Below are positions 23,960-36,290 of a DNA stretch of 64,000 nt, piece after piece (the stretch's first letter is position 1; each line of letters opens with the position of its first letter). The stretch comes from Malus domestica (Eukaryota; Streptophyta; Magnoliopsida; Rosales; Rosaceae), in contig NC_091675.1 of assembly GCF_042453785.1 (NCBI RefSeq), positions 880,501 to 944,500 on the forward strand, given 5' to 3'. The position numbers and the translations under genes were made by a program. The notes beneath the pieces were generated by a model, which was not told the DNA's origin, ran no database searches, and saw only the letters and a program-made list of their open reading frames with translations.

Positions 23960-25390
23960 TGGTTTTGGCCTTCGGCGTTTTTCCTCCTCCACATTTTGTT
24001 ATCCTTTTTTTTTTTTTTTATTTAAAATTTCATTTTGTCATTTAAATGAGCGCGTGGCGTGTCGGATAGTTTTGCCTGTTGCGAAGATGGCAAGCACGCG
24101 CTGGTATTGCGAACCGGGGTTTTTTCGGTTAGTTGGTTTCGGGTGGGCTAAGGTTTTTGAGTGACCACGGCCTGTAGTTTGTACGGTAAATGATGATTTT
24201 AAAGTGTTGTACTTGTTTGGAATAAAAAAGAGAGGAAAGTTCTCACACACTTATTTTTATTTTTACACACTTTTGTTATTTTTTATTTTTTTATTTTTTT
24301 TAATTTGATAATTGAAAATTGAGAGGATTGCGTGAAAAAAAAAAAGAAAGTGTTTAGATAGCACTACAAAAAAAATCATGCTTTTTACAAAAATAATGAA
24401 TGTTTCGATGTATATATTTCAAATTTATACATCGAGAACGAATGAAGAGTTTAGATGTACCAACAATCCAACAACCATGCAAGATATCGACATATACATC
24501 AATTCATACTAGAAAATTTATAACATAATCAGGCTCAATGTTATAAATTTTCTAATATGATTTGAGCCTGATATTCTAATTTTGGATAAACAATATGGAC
24601 CCCAAAAGATATAAAAAAAACCCACAACTTGAAAAGATTGGAGTACGGTTAGGTGCTGTAATTCGTGAATGTGTTATAATATAAGTGAATACATATTGTT
24701 AATATTGGAAAGATTAACCATGTCGCCCACAAGAGAAATTTGCATAAAAAGTGACGCAATATGATAATTTGTTGTTATGGTAAGAGAAATAAAAAAAATT
24801 AACAAAAATAAATAAATAAATTGAAAAGGGAGGATCAGTATGTAGTTAGCGACTTGAATGGGGAGTTGTCACTAGAGTTCTAGGGACTTTATTCAAATCG
24901 AATCGGTATCATAGTACCGATCGTATCATCTTCTCTATTTTATTTTATTTTTTTCATTGAAATTTTTTCTTCCTTATTGATTTTTAAAGTTGAAAAATTT
25001 TTAAAAAATAATATAACTCGTCATGATTTTCCATTGACAAAAATAATGTGGTGATGTTTCAAACTTATTGCTCGTGGCTACATATTTTAACCATTTGCGT
25101 ATGTCGCATGATTGTTTTATGACAACCGACACTCGATTGGAAGACCAAGAGCTAACTATCGAGGCTTTGGGTTATCTACACATACTTGATATAGATGAAC
25201 AATACTCCCCCTCCCTAGAAATGTATAAGAAAGTACGTAACTCAACAAGAAATTTCCTTATTTGTCCAATCTTTACACATTATTTGATGACACCGGCACT
25301 TTACACATATGTTATAATACATAGATTAATTATACAACGTGAGCATAGGAATGGGTCCCAATTGAATTGGGAGAGACATATATTGTTATA
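23960..25390. other. AT-rich intergenic region
   Basis: Poly-T and poly-A tracts dominate. A perfect 17-bp inverted repeat lies at 24510-24554. The 120-codon frame at 25068-25430 runs into the retrotransposon end and has no recognisable domain. Confidence 0.55.
24510..24554. repeat. Perfect 17-bp hairpin
   Basis: TAGAAAATTTATAACAT (24510-24526) is followed by an 11-base loop (AATCAGGCTCA) and then its exact inverse (24538-24554). A second GAGCCTGAT follows at about 24564. It is probably the core of a decayed MITE. Confidence 0.8.
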
Positions 25391-25395
25391 CTCTT

Positions 25396-25563
25396 TATTA
25401 GGAAAAATATTTTTTCCATTGATAAAATGAATAACATTACACTTTGGGCATTTATACAAAAGCTATCACAGCTAACAAAAAAGATAACCTCCAAAACAAA
25501 CTAACATTCCTTAAACTCTAAGCATTATCTCTTGTAGGTGCAATTACATTTTTATCCTTAATA
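25396..25563 (-). repeat. 3' LTR of the Copia fossil
   Basis: About 168 bp, aligning end to end with 28957-29122 apart from scattered substitutions and short indels. It is short, as in many Copia families. Confidence 0.85.
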
Positions 25564-28500
25564 TCATCCCTCAAACGAAACTGTGGAACTCACAGTTGAA
25601 GTTTGTCTCTCAGAAGCAAGAACCTGGCCTTGGAGAGAGACTTGGTACAAATATCAGCTATTTGATCCTGTGTACAAACAAAATGCACAGATACTTGGTT
25701 TGCCATAACCTTTTCACGAATGTAATGATAATCGATTTCAACATGCTTGGTTCGAGCATGAAAAATAAGATTCTTTCCTAAGGATATTGTAGAGACATTA
25801 TCACACCATAACTGTGGAGAATGAGGTAGAGGATAAGCAATATCAGTAAGCAGTTTGCAAAGCCAAGTGATTTCATCCGTTGTATTTGCAAGAGACTGAT
25901 ATTCAGCTTCTGTTGATAATCTAGCAACATTTGGTTGCTTCTTGGAACTCCAACTAATAAGTGAGTTGCCAAAAAAGATGTAGTAACCATCAATGGATCT
26001 TATGTCCAAATAACACCCTGCCCAATTAGCGTATGAAAATGCTTGAATAGATGGAGCTTTAGAACACTTGGAGAACCATAAACCAAGATCAAGGGAACCC
26101 TTGAGATATCTGAAAATGCGTTTAACTGCTTGCATATGTGAGACTCTTGGATTGTGCATGAACTGACACACCAAATTGACTGCAAAACTAAGATCAGGTA
26201 TTGTCCAGGTTAAATATTGAAGAGCTTCAACTAAAGACCGGTATTCATAAGCATTTTCAAGGATAGGGGATGAGTGATCAAGTTTGGTTGTACTTAGAGG
26301 AGTGTTGCAAGGTTTAGCTCCCTCCATTTTTGTTTATGTCAAGAGATCTAAGATTCTTAATGGGGAAAAGAGCATTGAGTTGTGTTATAACTTCTTGACA
26401 GGTTGCAGAAGATGAACCAATCATTAATATGTCATCTACGTAGACTAGGATGAAGACCAAAGAGGGAGATCTCTTCACAAACATAGAATGATCACTTTGA
26501 GAACTTGTGAAACCAAGAGAATGCAAAACATTATGAAGTTTGTCATACCAACCTTGAGGAGCCTGTTTTAAACAATAGAGTAATCTGTGAAGTTGACAAA
26601 CATGAGTTCGTTTGGCTGGATCTTCAAAGCTAGGTGGCTGTTGCATAAACGCTGATTCAGTAAGTGTGCCATGAGTCTAATAGTCACAGGTTTGTCCATT
26701 GGACTAAAAGTTTCAGTATAGTCCAGGCTTTTTTATTGGTGAAACCTTTAGCAACCAAACGGGCTTTATACTTGTCAATATAGCCGTCTGGTTTCCTTTT
26801 AATCCGAAAGACCCACTTACATCCCACAAAATTGTGAGAAGATGAATAAGGTACAAGAGACCAAGTACCAGTTTTGAGAAGGGCATTAAACTTCTCTTGC
26901 ATTGTTGTGCACCAATGAGGGTGCTTAAAAGCTTGTAAGTAGGTTGAAGGTACATAATCAACTGCAAGATGAGGAGGAATAGGGTGTTTAGTTGCAGTTA
27001 GGGCTTTTGGTTTGAAAATTCCAGACTTGGATCATGTCTGCATTGGGTGAATGTTGATATGAGAGGTAGAATGTGAAGAAGTATGATGTAAGGGAATTGC
27101 AGAGGCTGATAAGTTTGCAGGATTTGAAGGATTTGATGTGGTTACAGAATTGGATGTGGATGTTTAGATGATTTCCTTAGTGCACAATATTAGCAAAAAG
27201 TCTTATTTGAACCATCAAAAACAGAAATACATGACTGAGATGCCAATTTATTGATGATCTTAACATAAAGGTGGCCCAATCTTTGATGGCAGAGATTCCT
27301 TAGAGCTTTGATAGATGCAATGAATGCTTGATAAGAAGTAGCAGGGGATGATGATGAGTGAAAATGATAGAAGCCATGTTGAACTGGACCTTTAAAAAGC
27401 ATCATCCTTGAAGAAAGATTCTTCATAATGAAGTGAAAATGATAAAGATGCATGGAACACCAATTGTCAAGGAGAAATTGATTTGCAGAAAGAAGATTAT
27501 GCTTCAGATCAGGGATATGTAAAACATGTTTAAGCACAAATGAATTATTTGGAGTATGTAAAGATGATGAACCAGAGTAAAGAATAGGCAAACATTTGTT
27601 GCCTCTAATATACACTTGCTCGGGGCCATTGTATGCTTCTGGAGTATGAAGATTTGCATAAGAATTCGTCATATGCGATCTTGCATCAGAGTCTACAATC
27701 CAGATAGGTGTAGAATTGGAAGTACTAGCAACCATAGCAGAATGAAAAGATATGCCACTGTAATTTTGATCCATGCAATGAGGTCAGTCAGGCTTCATGA
27801 TTTGATTGACGACAAATTTGACAAATGATCTTTCTGTTGGAAGAGTAGTTGTTGTGAGCTCCGCGATTGAATCTTTGAGTGGTGTTGCGAGAATAACTAT
27901 TCATGCCATCGTTGAATCTGTAGTTTCCACGATTCTGATAATTGCCACGATTTGTATTCTGATAATTGCATTCCACATTGCGACCTTGATTGTTGAAATT
28001 AGAAACATGATGAGCAACAAAAGCTTGAGGATTAGGGTTTGCAAGCAAGGGAAAAATACCAGCATAAGAGTTTTATGCTTGAAACGGTGCAGCTGAAATG
28101 GTTTTCTTCCGATTATTAAGTTGAATCTATTTGCTGAGAAGTAAGCTGTGCAATTCATCAATAGTCGTAGATCCAATACAAAACTGAATGACATCCACAA
28201 AAGAGTCAAATTCGAAAGGTAATCCATGAAGAGTAACTAAGATGAGTTTTGAATCTTCAACTGGAGCACCAACACTTGCAAGTGCATCTGCGGTTTCTTC
28301 AATTTGCTAGAGATATTGAGCAGCAGTTGATTCACATTTAACAACATTGCGAAGACGAGATCGAAGCTTGTGAATGTGAGATTGAGATGCAGTTGCGAGT
28401 CGCGATTCCAATTTCGCCTAAAGTTCTCGAGCAGAAGTCACACCAACCGTGTAAGGAATTAAAGATTCATAAAGAGTTGAATTAATCCATATAAGAATGT

Positions 28501-28956
28501 TTTGATCATTCTTAAACCAAGTGACATAGGCTGGATTGAGAGTTGCAGTTCGATTCCCTAACAACTCAATAAGAAATTTAGAGGTCGCCATAGTTTCGTC
28601 AATGAAACCAGTAAGATTGTAACGACGGAAGATCGGGGCAAACAAAACACTCCATGTCAAGTAATTTGTAGTAGTAAGCTTGATTGGAACCATGGATCCA
28701 ATATTTTGGATCGTAATGGAAGAAGAAATCGCAAAATTAGGGTTGGGAATTGCATCAGGAAATGGATGAACAGGAGAATCCGATTCCTAAGAAGGAGATG
28801 CAGAGGTCACTGTAGCTGTAGGTTGAAGAAAAAATCCCGATCAATATCAAGAAATCGATCGATTGATCAGAGAAGATGAAGAAGATTAGGCGATGCAGAG
28901 AGAAGCGGCAAAATTGGATCGAAGAGGTGTCGTGAGACAATAGGCGATTGATACCA

Positions 28957-29122
28957 TATTAGGAAAAGTATTTTTCCATTGATAAAATGAATAACATTAC
29001 ACTTTGGGTATTTATACAAAAGTTATCACATCTAACAGAAAAGAAAACCTCCAAAACAAACTAAGATCCCTTCACCTATAAGCATTATCTCTTGTAGTGT
29101 AATTACATTTTTATCCTTGATA
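28957..29122 (-). repeat. 5' LTR of the Copia fossil
   Basis: About 166 bp. On the minus strand it is followed immediately by the primer-binding site, which fixes this copy as the 5' LTR. Its outer edge lies about 220 bp upstream of the pectinesterase start. Confidence 0.85.
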
Positions 29123-29341
29123 CTCTCCTGAATTGATTTTTCGAACTGAGTTGAAAAGGCGGAAACTTAATCCTGCCTACCTACACAGGGAAATCCTAAA
29201 TACTTATCGAATATGGTAAACTATCCTATATATTCCTCACCTACAGATGACTACATAAATATATGTATACACACACATCCGTGTTATATCTTGAACTATC
29301 ATCAATTGGTTGTGTCTGTTCTTCACCTGTGCGATATTATC

Positions 29342-30757
29342 ATGGCTTGTGGTGCTGCTAATTTCACGTGTTTATTCGTCATGGCAATACTAATGCAAGC
29401 TTTCATGGTCGTGCTCTCTCAACCAGTCGAAGCAGAAGCAATCTCGAGGTCCTCGAAAAGATTCATCACCGTCGACAAATCCGGCAACGGCGATTACACC
29501 AAAATACAGTACGCAATCGACGCCGTGCCGTCAGGTAATGCTCAGCTTGTGTTTATTTGGGTCAAGCCTGGTGTGTACCATGAAAAAATAGTTGTACCTT
29601 CGGACAAACCCTATATAACAGTAAGTGGCACGGGTACTGCACATGAGACTGTAATAATATGGAACGAATGCGGAGAGATTTTTGATGTTGCCGTCTTTAC
29701 CGTGTTGGCTACCGATTTTATAGGCCGCTTTATCACCATTCAGGTACGATTATATACCTATGAAACAAGTTTCATATTTACTAAAGAACAGATTGTCGAT
29801 ATGTCATTGATAATGTGTCGTTACCATTGTAACCAGCAAAACGTACTAACATATTAACCCTAAACCAGTCACATTATCTATACATTATCGACAATTTCTT
29901 CACATGCATGCACATTAACGAATACTTTAATTTTCTCATTGCAGAATACATATGGAATTGGTGCGAAAGCAGTGGCGCTTAGAGTCTCGGCCGATAGAGC
30001 AGCATTCTACGCATGTAGAATTTTGTCTCGGCAAGATGCCTTGTTCGACCACGTCGGCAGGCACTACTACGGACACTGCTACATTGAAGGCGACACCGAT
30101 TTAATTTTCGGAAACGCTGCTTCTTTCTTCGAGAAGTGTCATTTGCATTCGCTTTCGGAGCACAAAGGAGCGATCACAGCACAACGAAGGTATGCGCCTT
30201 CCGATCAATCGGGGTTCACCTTCTTGGCATGCGTCGTCACCGGCGTCAAAACGGCACTACTAGGACGGCCGTGGGGTCCCTATTCGACAGTCGTCTTTGC
30301 GTATACTTACATGTCAAACGTGATTCTTCCAGAAGGGTGGGACGGATGGAGACTAGCACCCAACAACTTAAGTCATGTTTACTATGGGCAATACAAATGC
30401 TATGGACCGGGAGCCGAGACATCACAAAGAGTTAAATGGTCACAAAGCCTTACAAGCGAACAAGTTACACCCTTCCTTGATCAAGCGATTGCCCTTCAAT
30501 CCGAAAGCTGGCAAGATCGTTGGTCTCTCCTTCATCCTTACGGAGCAGAGCAAGGAAGCGTGGACGGTAAGAACAATATGGACCAAATAGGAGAGGATCC
30601 CAGCCCCATCGGAGAGGACGTGGGGGTTGGTTGGGACCCTGTGGAATGGAGTGGGGCGGAGGGGATGTCGATCAGCCCAGCGGAGGATATGTCGAGCTGC
30701 GAGAGTCCTAGGTCTCCCGGGATTTTTCTTTTTCTTCTTTTTGGTTTATTTGTTTGA
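29342..30757 (+). CDS. Pectinesterase-like protein, 404 aa, with an unusual active site and tail
   Basis: Two exons, 29342-29743 and 29945-30757, joined in phase at CAG|GTACGA...TTGCAG|AAT. The ATG at 29342 gives a clear signal peptide (hydrophobic residues 8-27), so the protein is secreted to the wall; an in-frame upstream start would spoil it. There is no PMEI pro-domain (group 2 type). Family blocks are GVYHEK (77-82), KAVALR (142-147), QDALFD (164-169), DTDLIFG (184-190) and LGRPWGPYS (240-248). The catalytic Asp165, Asp186, Arg242 and Trp244 are kept, as is Gln164. The usual Gln of QAVAL is Lys142, which should weaken the oxyanion site. After the normal end near residue 315 comes an extra tail of about 90 residues ending in a hydrophobic stretch (GIFLFLLFGLFV), reminiscent of a GPI-anchor signal or read-through into former untranslated DNA. 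It may de-esterify pectin weakly or be in decline. Confidence 0.82.
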
Positions 30758-31348
30758 TGTTATGAGGAGTAAAGCAATAACAATGTACAACACCGCAGAG
30801 ACTTGTCGATGTATGAATGGCACAAAAAGAATTTTCGATACTAAAAATCAATTAGACCATGACAAGTGATTACCTCGATGAGTTTTCAAACATCTGTTTA
30901 GAGACCGATCGAAAAAATGTAACAATTAACATTATGAAATAATGCAAACAAAGAAATAAGAGAAAATTGAGTTTATTACAATAAAACCTGGCAAAAAGCT
31001 TTCCAAGGCTCTTCACCTTATAGTTTGCCCCAAACTTTGGATAACCAAGCCAAAGCATCTGTACTATACCCAAATCATATCACACAGCAGATTATACCAT
31101 TTGGAACAAGTTACGGAATACCAATTGTAAAAAAGGAAAAAATGTACATGAAAACGTCTCTCGGCGTCTTATATTTATAGAAGGAAAACCCTGTAACTAG
31201 CGTCGTTAAATCAGGCGCTATCCAAGTTGAAAAAAGCTAGTTACAATCTGAAGTGCTACCGGTCATGTAATCACCAGACTCCGAATTTCCTGTTAAGGAC
31301 TGGTCATCTGCCACTGTTATCTTCAAGATGTCCGATTACTTCAATTCT
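30758..31348. other. Convergent intergenic space
   Basis: Separates the 3' ends of the pectinesterase-like gene (plus) and the IQD gene (minus). It presumably holds both 3' untranslated regions. Nothing else was recognised. Confidence 0.6.
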
Positions 31349-34300
31349 TCACCTGTTCCATTTTCTCTCTGAAAGAAGCAGCACTCGAGCAGTAAGAAAT
31401 CGGTTTATATTGCAGAGATTATACCCTATACGAAATTATTAATCATGCTTTTTGGCAATGTAATCAAGTAGATGATTCATGAGAAAGTATGCATACCATT
31501 TGTCTTTGCACCTGGCTGTGCTTGAGACATTGACCGCTGGATGCGTGGAGACCCCTGCCTTCCATTTGTACCAGGTAAGGAATGTCTCTTCTTTACGTAA
31601 ATGTCTCTGTCTTGCATATCTGGACTGGATCTTGGAGAGAGATTTGCTTGAAGTTTTGCTCTTGCAGATTCTGTGGCTTGCATGAAATGGGGGATGGAAC
31701 TGTTGCTACTGCTGTCTCTTGGTTCTTGATCAATGTTATCGGCGGCGGGTTTTGCTGAACCAAATGAATTGCGTCTCTTGCCGTTTTTCTGATCTTTACT
31801 GGATCCAGAATCATGATTTGGATTAGAGGGAGATTTCTTTCCTGCTGAAGCAGACTTACGTTTTTGGTTGGATCCACTCTTGTCAGCTTTGCTCCTTTTA
31901 GCTTTCACAGATACCAGACTGGACGGTGTTCCTTGGGATTCTGGGACAGTCAAATGGCTTCTTGGAGAACCTTCTGGGGATGATGCATATGCTTCATTAC
32001 CTGCCTCGGTGTCCTGTTCTCTCTGCAGATCAGACGTAGTTCTCTCCGGCTGAGACTCTGTTTGAGGGGAGTCCACAGCAACCACAGAATTTTCGATCTC
32101 ACCATTAACAACCTTTTCTGGTTGATCAAAGACTGGGTCAGATAGGTTGGAGACTGGGATTGTAGGTAAATCTTTGGCTTGGACATCCGCATTTTCAGTG
32201 CTGTTAGCTTTGGCTCCATGCTCATGTTCCGTAGCTCCAACATCAGATATATCAGGCGAATCAAGGGTGGAAGAAATGGAGATTTCGGTGCCACACTCAG
32301 AGCCACCAACTTGAACACTTGATACATGGGTGACTGGGTTTTCAGCCCCGTTGAGCTCCTTTCTGATTTCAGTATCCACCGCAGATGAGAATGCATTCCT
32401 TTGTAATTCACTTACAGCATCATCTTGATAGGATGGACTAATTGATCTACCTGAATTGGTAGTTGAACTCAGCACTTCAAATTTTGACTGTGCAGCAATA
32501 AATGCAGGATTACTCACTTTCCTCGATCCGAATACAGATTTCTTTCCGTCGGTTTCTAGATCTTCTGAGGCTAATCTTTTCATAGAACGTTTAGGTTGTT
32601 CAGTTTCCGTGACAGGCTTCCCAGAAATGGACTTGAGCTCCACTTGAGAATCTGCATTTGATTGCACACTTTGATTTGGAAGATAATTTATCTCTTCCGT
32701 GATCTCTTTCACATCAGATATACTGATATTCTGAAACTGAGGCTGTTCAATATAGGGATGGCTTGCCTGAAAGTTCAAGTTGTCAGCGTCATAAGTAATC
32801 AGATTCTCTTCACTTTCAGATGGCACTATTGATTCTGTGATGCTGGACTTTGAGTCTGATATCTCTTCATCTTGAATTTTAGATTCCCCAGGGGACTCAG
32901 AAATTTCTTCCTTTCTTACCTGTTTCTCCATCGCTGGCACTGCTTTTTCTGACTCTGCAATATCCACCATTGACGGCGATGATAGTGACGTCCATCTCTC
33001 CATCCATTGCCAAGTAGAACCGGGCTTAGAGGAATCACACTTGACATGAAGAGGTTTGGTCTTCGGTGATGATTCCAACAACTTAAATTCAGAAAGTATG
33101 AGTTTAGGTAGTATATATGAATGAAAGATAAATTAGCCAGGAGTGCAGTTGCAAAAGCAAAACACAACAGATAAAGATTTCTAAGCATACCTGGCGGGCG
33201 AAACTATTCCTCAGTAGCTTCTCAATTGAAGTGTGTGTTATATTCGATTTGGCTACTGATTTTTCCTTTTCCTGAAACAGAAAAAATAAATCCAGAAAAT
33301 TCATCAGGAACAAGTAAAAACACTATTAAGTTGTCTCAAAGAACATTTCCACAGGGATTATGGGCTGATAATAGCAATAACAAATAACTTAACAAAAATT
33401 GCAATTGTGAAATAACCACTTATGCCTTTATTTCAGAAGGTGAATACAACACGTGATATGGAATAAGGCAAACAATATGACGTACAATACATAAGCATCT
33501 CAATGCGATAAACTAACCTCCCCAAGCTGAAGATCTTATAACACTGGATCTCAATGCGATTAGCTAACCTCACAATGATGGAGATCTTTATGACATTGAA
33601 TTGCGACAAATTTCAGTTATTAGTTGATCTTTTCATATTGAAAGTCACACAATCTATTCATTACCTTTCTCTAAGAATTTGAATACAACAAGCGATTTAA
33701 GCGGAAGGCTATCTCTATCAAACAACGCCTAGCATTTGGATTTCATACGTTTAATCATTTTTATACAAGTACAGTTAATATTCTGCGTTACCATTATTCT
33801 GACTTGTTCCTATTGGCTTGACCAAGGACAGTTGGCATAGGTTAATAGACACCATACAAACTACCATCAAACAATTAATGAAGCTATGAACAAGATCACT
33901 TAAGGCAAGAAATATTTGAATAATGGCCTATAGAGAGCAGATTATTCTAATTTGAACCGAGTGGCATACCGAGAGCTTAGAGTTATGGTCAATCTCTTGA
34001 CGAGCATGGCGAGCACGAATAAGAGCTTGCATTTTCACAAGAGCTTGAACACATCGTAGAGTTCCCACAGCATGCCTACGGACCAAATGCCCACGAACGG
34101 CAGCTTGCAACTTAACAACATTCTCAAGCTCCACCAATGATTTCTGAGCCTGGTTAATAATTCAATGAATATCTTATTGGGAATGCTACTAATTATATAC
34201 TTCAGAATTCATGTATATCAACAAGAAAAATTACCAATAATCCTCCGGAAGCTGTCTGCACAAAAATAACATCTGACTCATCCGGTTTGCATTCGACTGC

Positions 34301-35298
34301 ACTTTCATCTTCTGCAACATTTTCAGTATTGGAAACTTTTGGTTCAGTTTCGGGTACTTTCTGTTCAGTCTCCGGTATTTTTGGTTCAGTCTGGGATACC
34401 TTCTGTTCAGCCTGGGATACTTTTGGGTTCTCAGGAGTTACCAACTGGGGTTTCTCGTCAGTGCAATGTATAACCGATATCTTTTCTGGAACAGTAGTGC
34501 TCGCTGGCGGTTGGAAATTAAGAGCAGCTGATTCTGGGATCTCCTTATGTCCAGAAGTGGGGGTCTCTCTGATAACAGTGTTGCTCAACACTCGATGCCG
34601 TGCAGATCTCTTCCCAAAACTCCATCCGCGCTTGTCACTCGAACTCTTACTCTAAAAAAAACCGAAACAACATTGATCAATACACCACACGCACATATAA
34701 CAAAGTCCTCAATGAAGCAACTAACTGCAATAAGCAATTTAAACGATTTTCGGACAATATTATTAAATTGTAAATGGCGGTTATGATGAACCAGATATGC
34801 TTGAGAATCACCCGATTTTCGGACAATTAACAGGATTGCATTTATCCTACTTATACTAAATCAGCAAAAGTTACACACAAACTACTCAGATATAAAGATT
34901 CTCTAACGTTTTTCGCAATCGAAAACCGTGGTTTACAAGTGTCAATTCTTAATCAAATAACAGCTCCTAATGCTCCGTTTGGTAACACGAAACAAACAGA
35001 TTTTAAGCATGTTAAATGCAAGATCAGATTCTTCAGATCTTCGCATAGAAAAGTCATTAATCTCTCAAAATCCAAACAGGGAAGTAGCTGCTACAATCCT
35101 ATATATTAACGAAATGCAAATGAAAACAGACCAATTGAATCATAGGCAGCAACGAAACCAAAAACGGAAAGTCATAGGAAACACCGAAATGCAGAAACCG
35201 TGAGCTAACGAGAATACCTCAGGAGCTTCGAGGTCATCGTTGTCCGCTGAATCCTTACCGCAGGTGATAATATTGAAGCAAGAGGTAGATTTCCCCAT
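31349..35298 (-). CDS. IQD32: IQ67-domain protein of the IQD32 type, 787 aa
   Basis: Six exons: 35218-35298, 34235-34651, 33970-34149, 33191-33271, 31497-33081, 31349-31368. Phases join to give 787 residues (Arabidopsis IQD32 is about 790). The start MGKSTSCFNIITCGKDS is the family N-terminus. Exon 2 holds a Glu/Thr/Pro repeat (SQTEPK, PETEQK, PETEPK) at about residues 110-140. The IQ67 region in exon 3 has IQ-like calmodulin-binding helices (VVKLQAAVRGHLVRR, LVKMQALIRARHAR). A trailing RNSFARQ and W-W (TWQWMERW) motif follows. The long exon 5 is acidic and disordered, ending in the basic DUF4005-type region (FMQATESARAKL, KKRHSLPG). Exon 5 would read into HTFS-stop, but splicing at AATG|GTATGC to the 20-base last exon gives the C-terminus ERKWNR, close to the ERKWQR I recall for IQDs. 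It is probably a microtubule or plasma-membrane scaffold for calmodulin signalling. Confidence 0.93.
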
Positions 35299-35759
35299 TT
35301 TTTTCTTCTTTCACTTCTCTCTCTCTCGCTCGCTGTTTCTCTCTCTAAAAAGTTCAATACACAGACAGAAGACACAACACTCTCTCTCTCTCTTGATTTT
35401 CGAGAGACAAAACCGCCTACGTTGGTGCGGTGTTGCGAAATGCGACAAATGTAGTAGCTTGAGAACACGGACCTCAACACACTCCTTAAATCTGGCTAAA
35501 AGTCTTTTCTGGAGTCCGCCATTTATCAGCTCCGTTGCGCTTCTACGCCCTGTCCGTGGAAAGGGAAGTAAAACTTTATTTTATTTTTGAAACATCATTA
35601 TTATAAATTGACCCCCAATATGAAGTGGTTGTTTCACTTTGGTATCTAAGTAATGTGTCTCAGGTTGGTCCAGAGCTCCTTAAGAATGTATTAAAAATGG
35701 AAAACATGGCATTATTTACCAAGTCTGGAGGTGTAATCATATTCAGGAGGTTCTAAAGT
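35299..35759. promoter_or_regulatory. Leader and promoter side of the IQD gene
   Basis: On the minus strand the sequence just upstream of the ATG is rich in GAGAGA (35310-35345 and 35380-35405, read as CT repeats on the plus strand), as is common in plant leaders and core promoters. Confidence 0.4.
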
Positions 35760-36290
35760 TAGAACGACTAGTGAATTCGACAATGTCGAGTTGATTCCTG
35801 AAGTTTTAAAAATGTGTTGGTTATAAAAATATCAAAACTGATCGTGTGTAATTATATTTTTTTATTTAGAATGACTCGTAAATTTGATAATGTCAAATTT
35901 ATTCATGAACTTTTAAGAATGTAAAATATGGACAACAATGATGTCAATTACAAAATCTGCCAAATATAATGGCAGTTCAATTAGTTTGATAGATTTTTTT
36001 TTTGTCGTAACGACTCATGAATTCGGCAATGTCAAGTTGGTCCGTGGATTTTAAACATACCTAGTGGCGGGTTCAACAATGTTTGACAAGTTTTATGATT
36101 TTGAACGACTCATGAATTCAACAATGTTCAATTTGTCATTGAACTTTAAGAATGTGTTGAGTACATAAAACAGTAGCTTCAGTTGCAAAACTTGCCAGAA
36201 CTAATGACGTGTGCAATTATGTTCGACAATTTTTTTTGTTTAAAACAATCTTCAATTTTGACAATGTCATCAAGGAACTTTTTTGGACTG
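35760..36290 (+). repeat. Degenerate tandem array, unit about 100-130 bp
   Basis: Five decayed copies share GACTCATGAATTCGACAATGTC, then TTGTTCATGAAC, then TTTAAGAATGTGTTG. They begin near 35765, 35870, 36007, 36103 and 36243. Between units, GCAAAACTTGCCA-like blocks also recur. It is an old minisatellite or the remains of a repetitive element, with no frame conserved across units. Confidence 0.65.

Larger units (their letters stand above)
25396..29122 (-). mobile_element. Ty1/Copia LTR retrotransposon fossil, broken
   Basis: Two related ends of about 167 bp (25396-25563 and 28957-29122) flank the element. They begin and end TATTA-GG...CCTAATA on the element strand. Flanking 5-mers CTCTT (25391-25395) and CTCTC (29123-29127) look like an aged target duplication. 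On the minus strand, TGGTATCAA directly after the 5' LTR is the usual Met-tRNA primer-binding site, and a purine-rich stretch precedes the 3' LTR. Recognisable parts in Copia order are gag with a zinc knuckle (about 27790-28700), a protease-type region (about 27700), a GAG-pre-integrase region (about 27190-27330), reverse transcriptase with YVDD (about 26310-26960) and RNase H (about 25590-26330). The element is broken in several places. By hand count the LTRs differ at about 8% of sites, suggesting an age of a few million years at the usual plant LTR rate. Confidence 0.92.

Noticed and set aside
25068-25430. 120-codon plus-strand frame left of the Copia element
   Set aside because: It runs into the LTR, has no domain I know, and sits in AT-rich DNA.
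29213-29341. Longer pectinesterase N-terminus from an upstream in-frame start
   Set aside because: It would place about 40 residues before the signal peptide; the ATG at 29342 fits a secreted enzyme.
31477-31496. HTFS-stop ending for the IQD protein
   Set aside because: A good donor precedes it, and splicing to 31368 restores the expected ERKWNR end in phase.
35760-36290. CRISPR-like regular spacing of repeats
   Set aside because: Units are long, degenerate and in a plant nuclear genome; this is a decayed tandem repeat.
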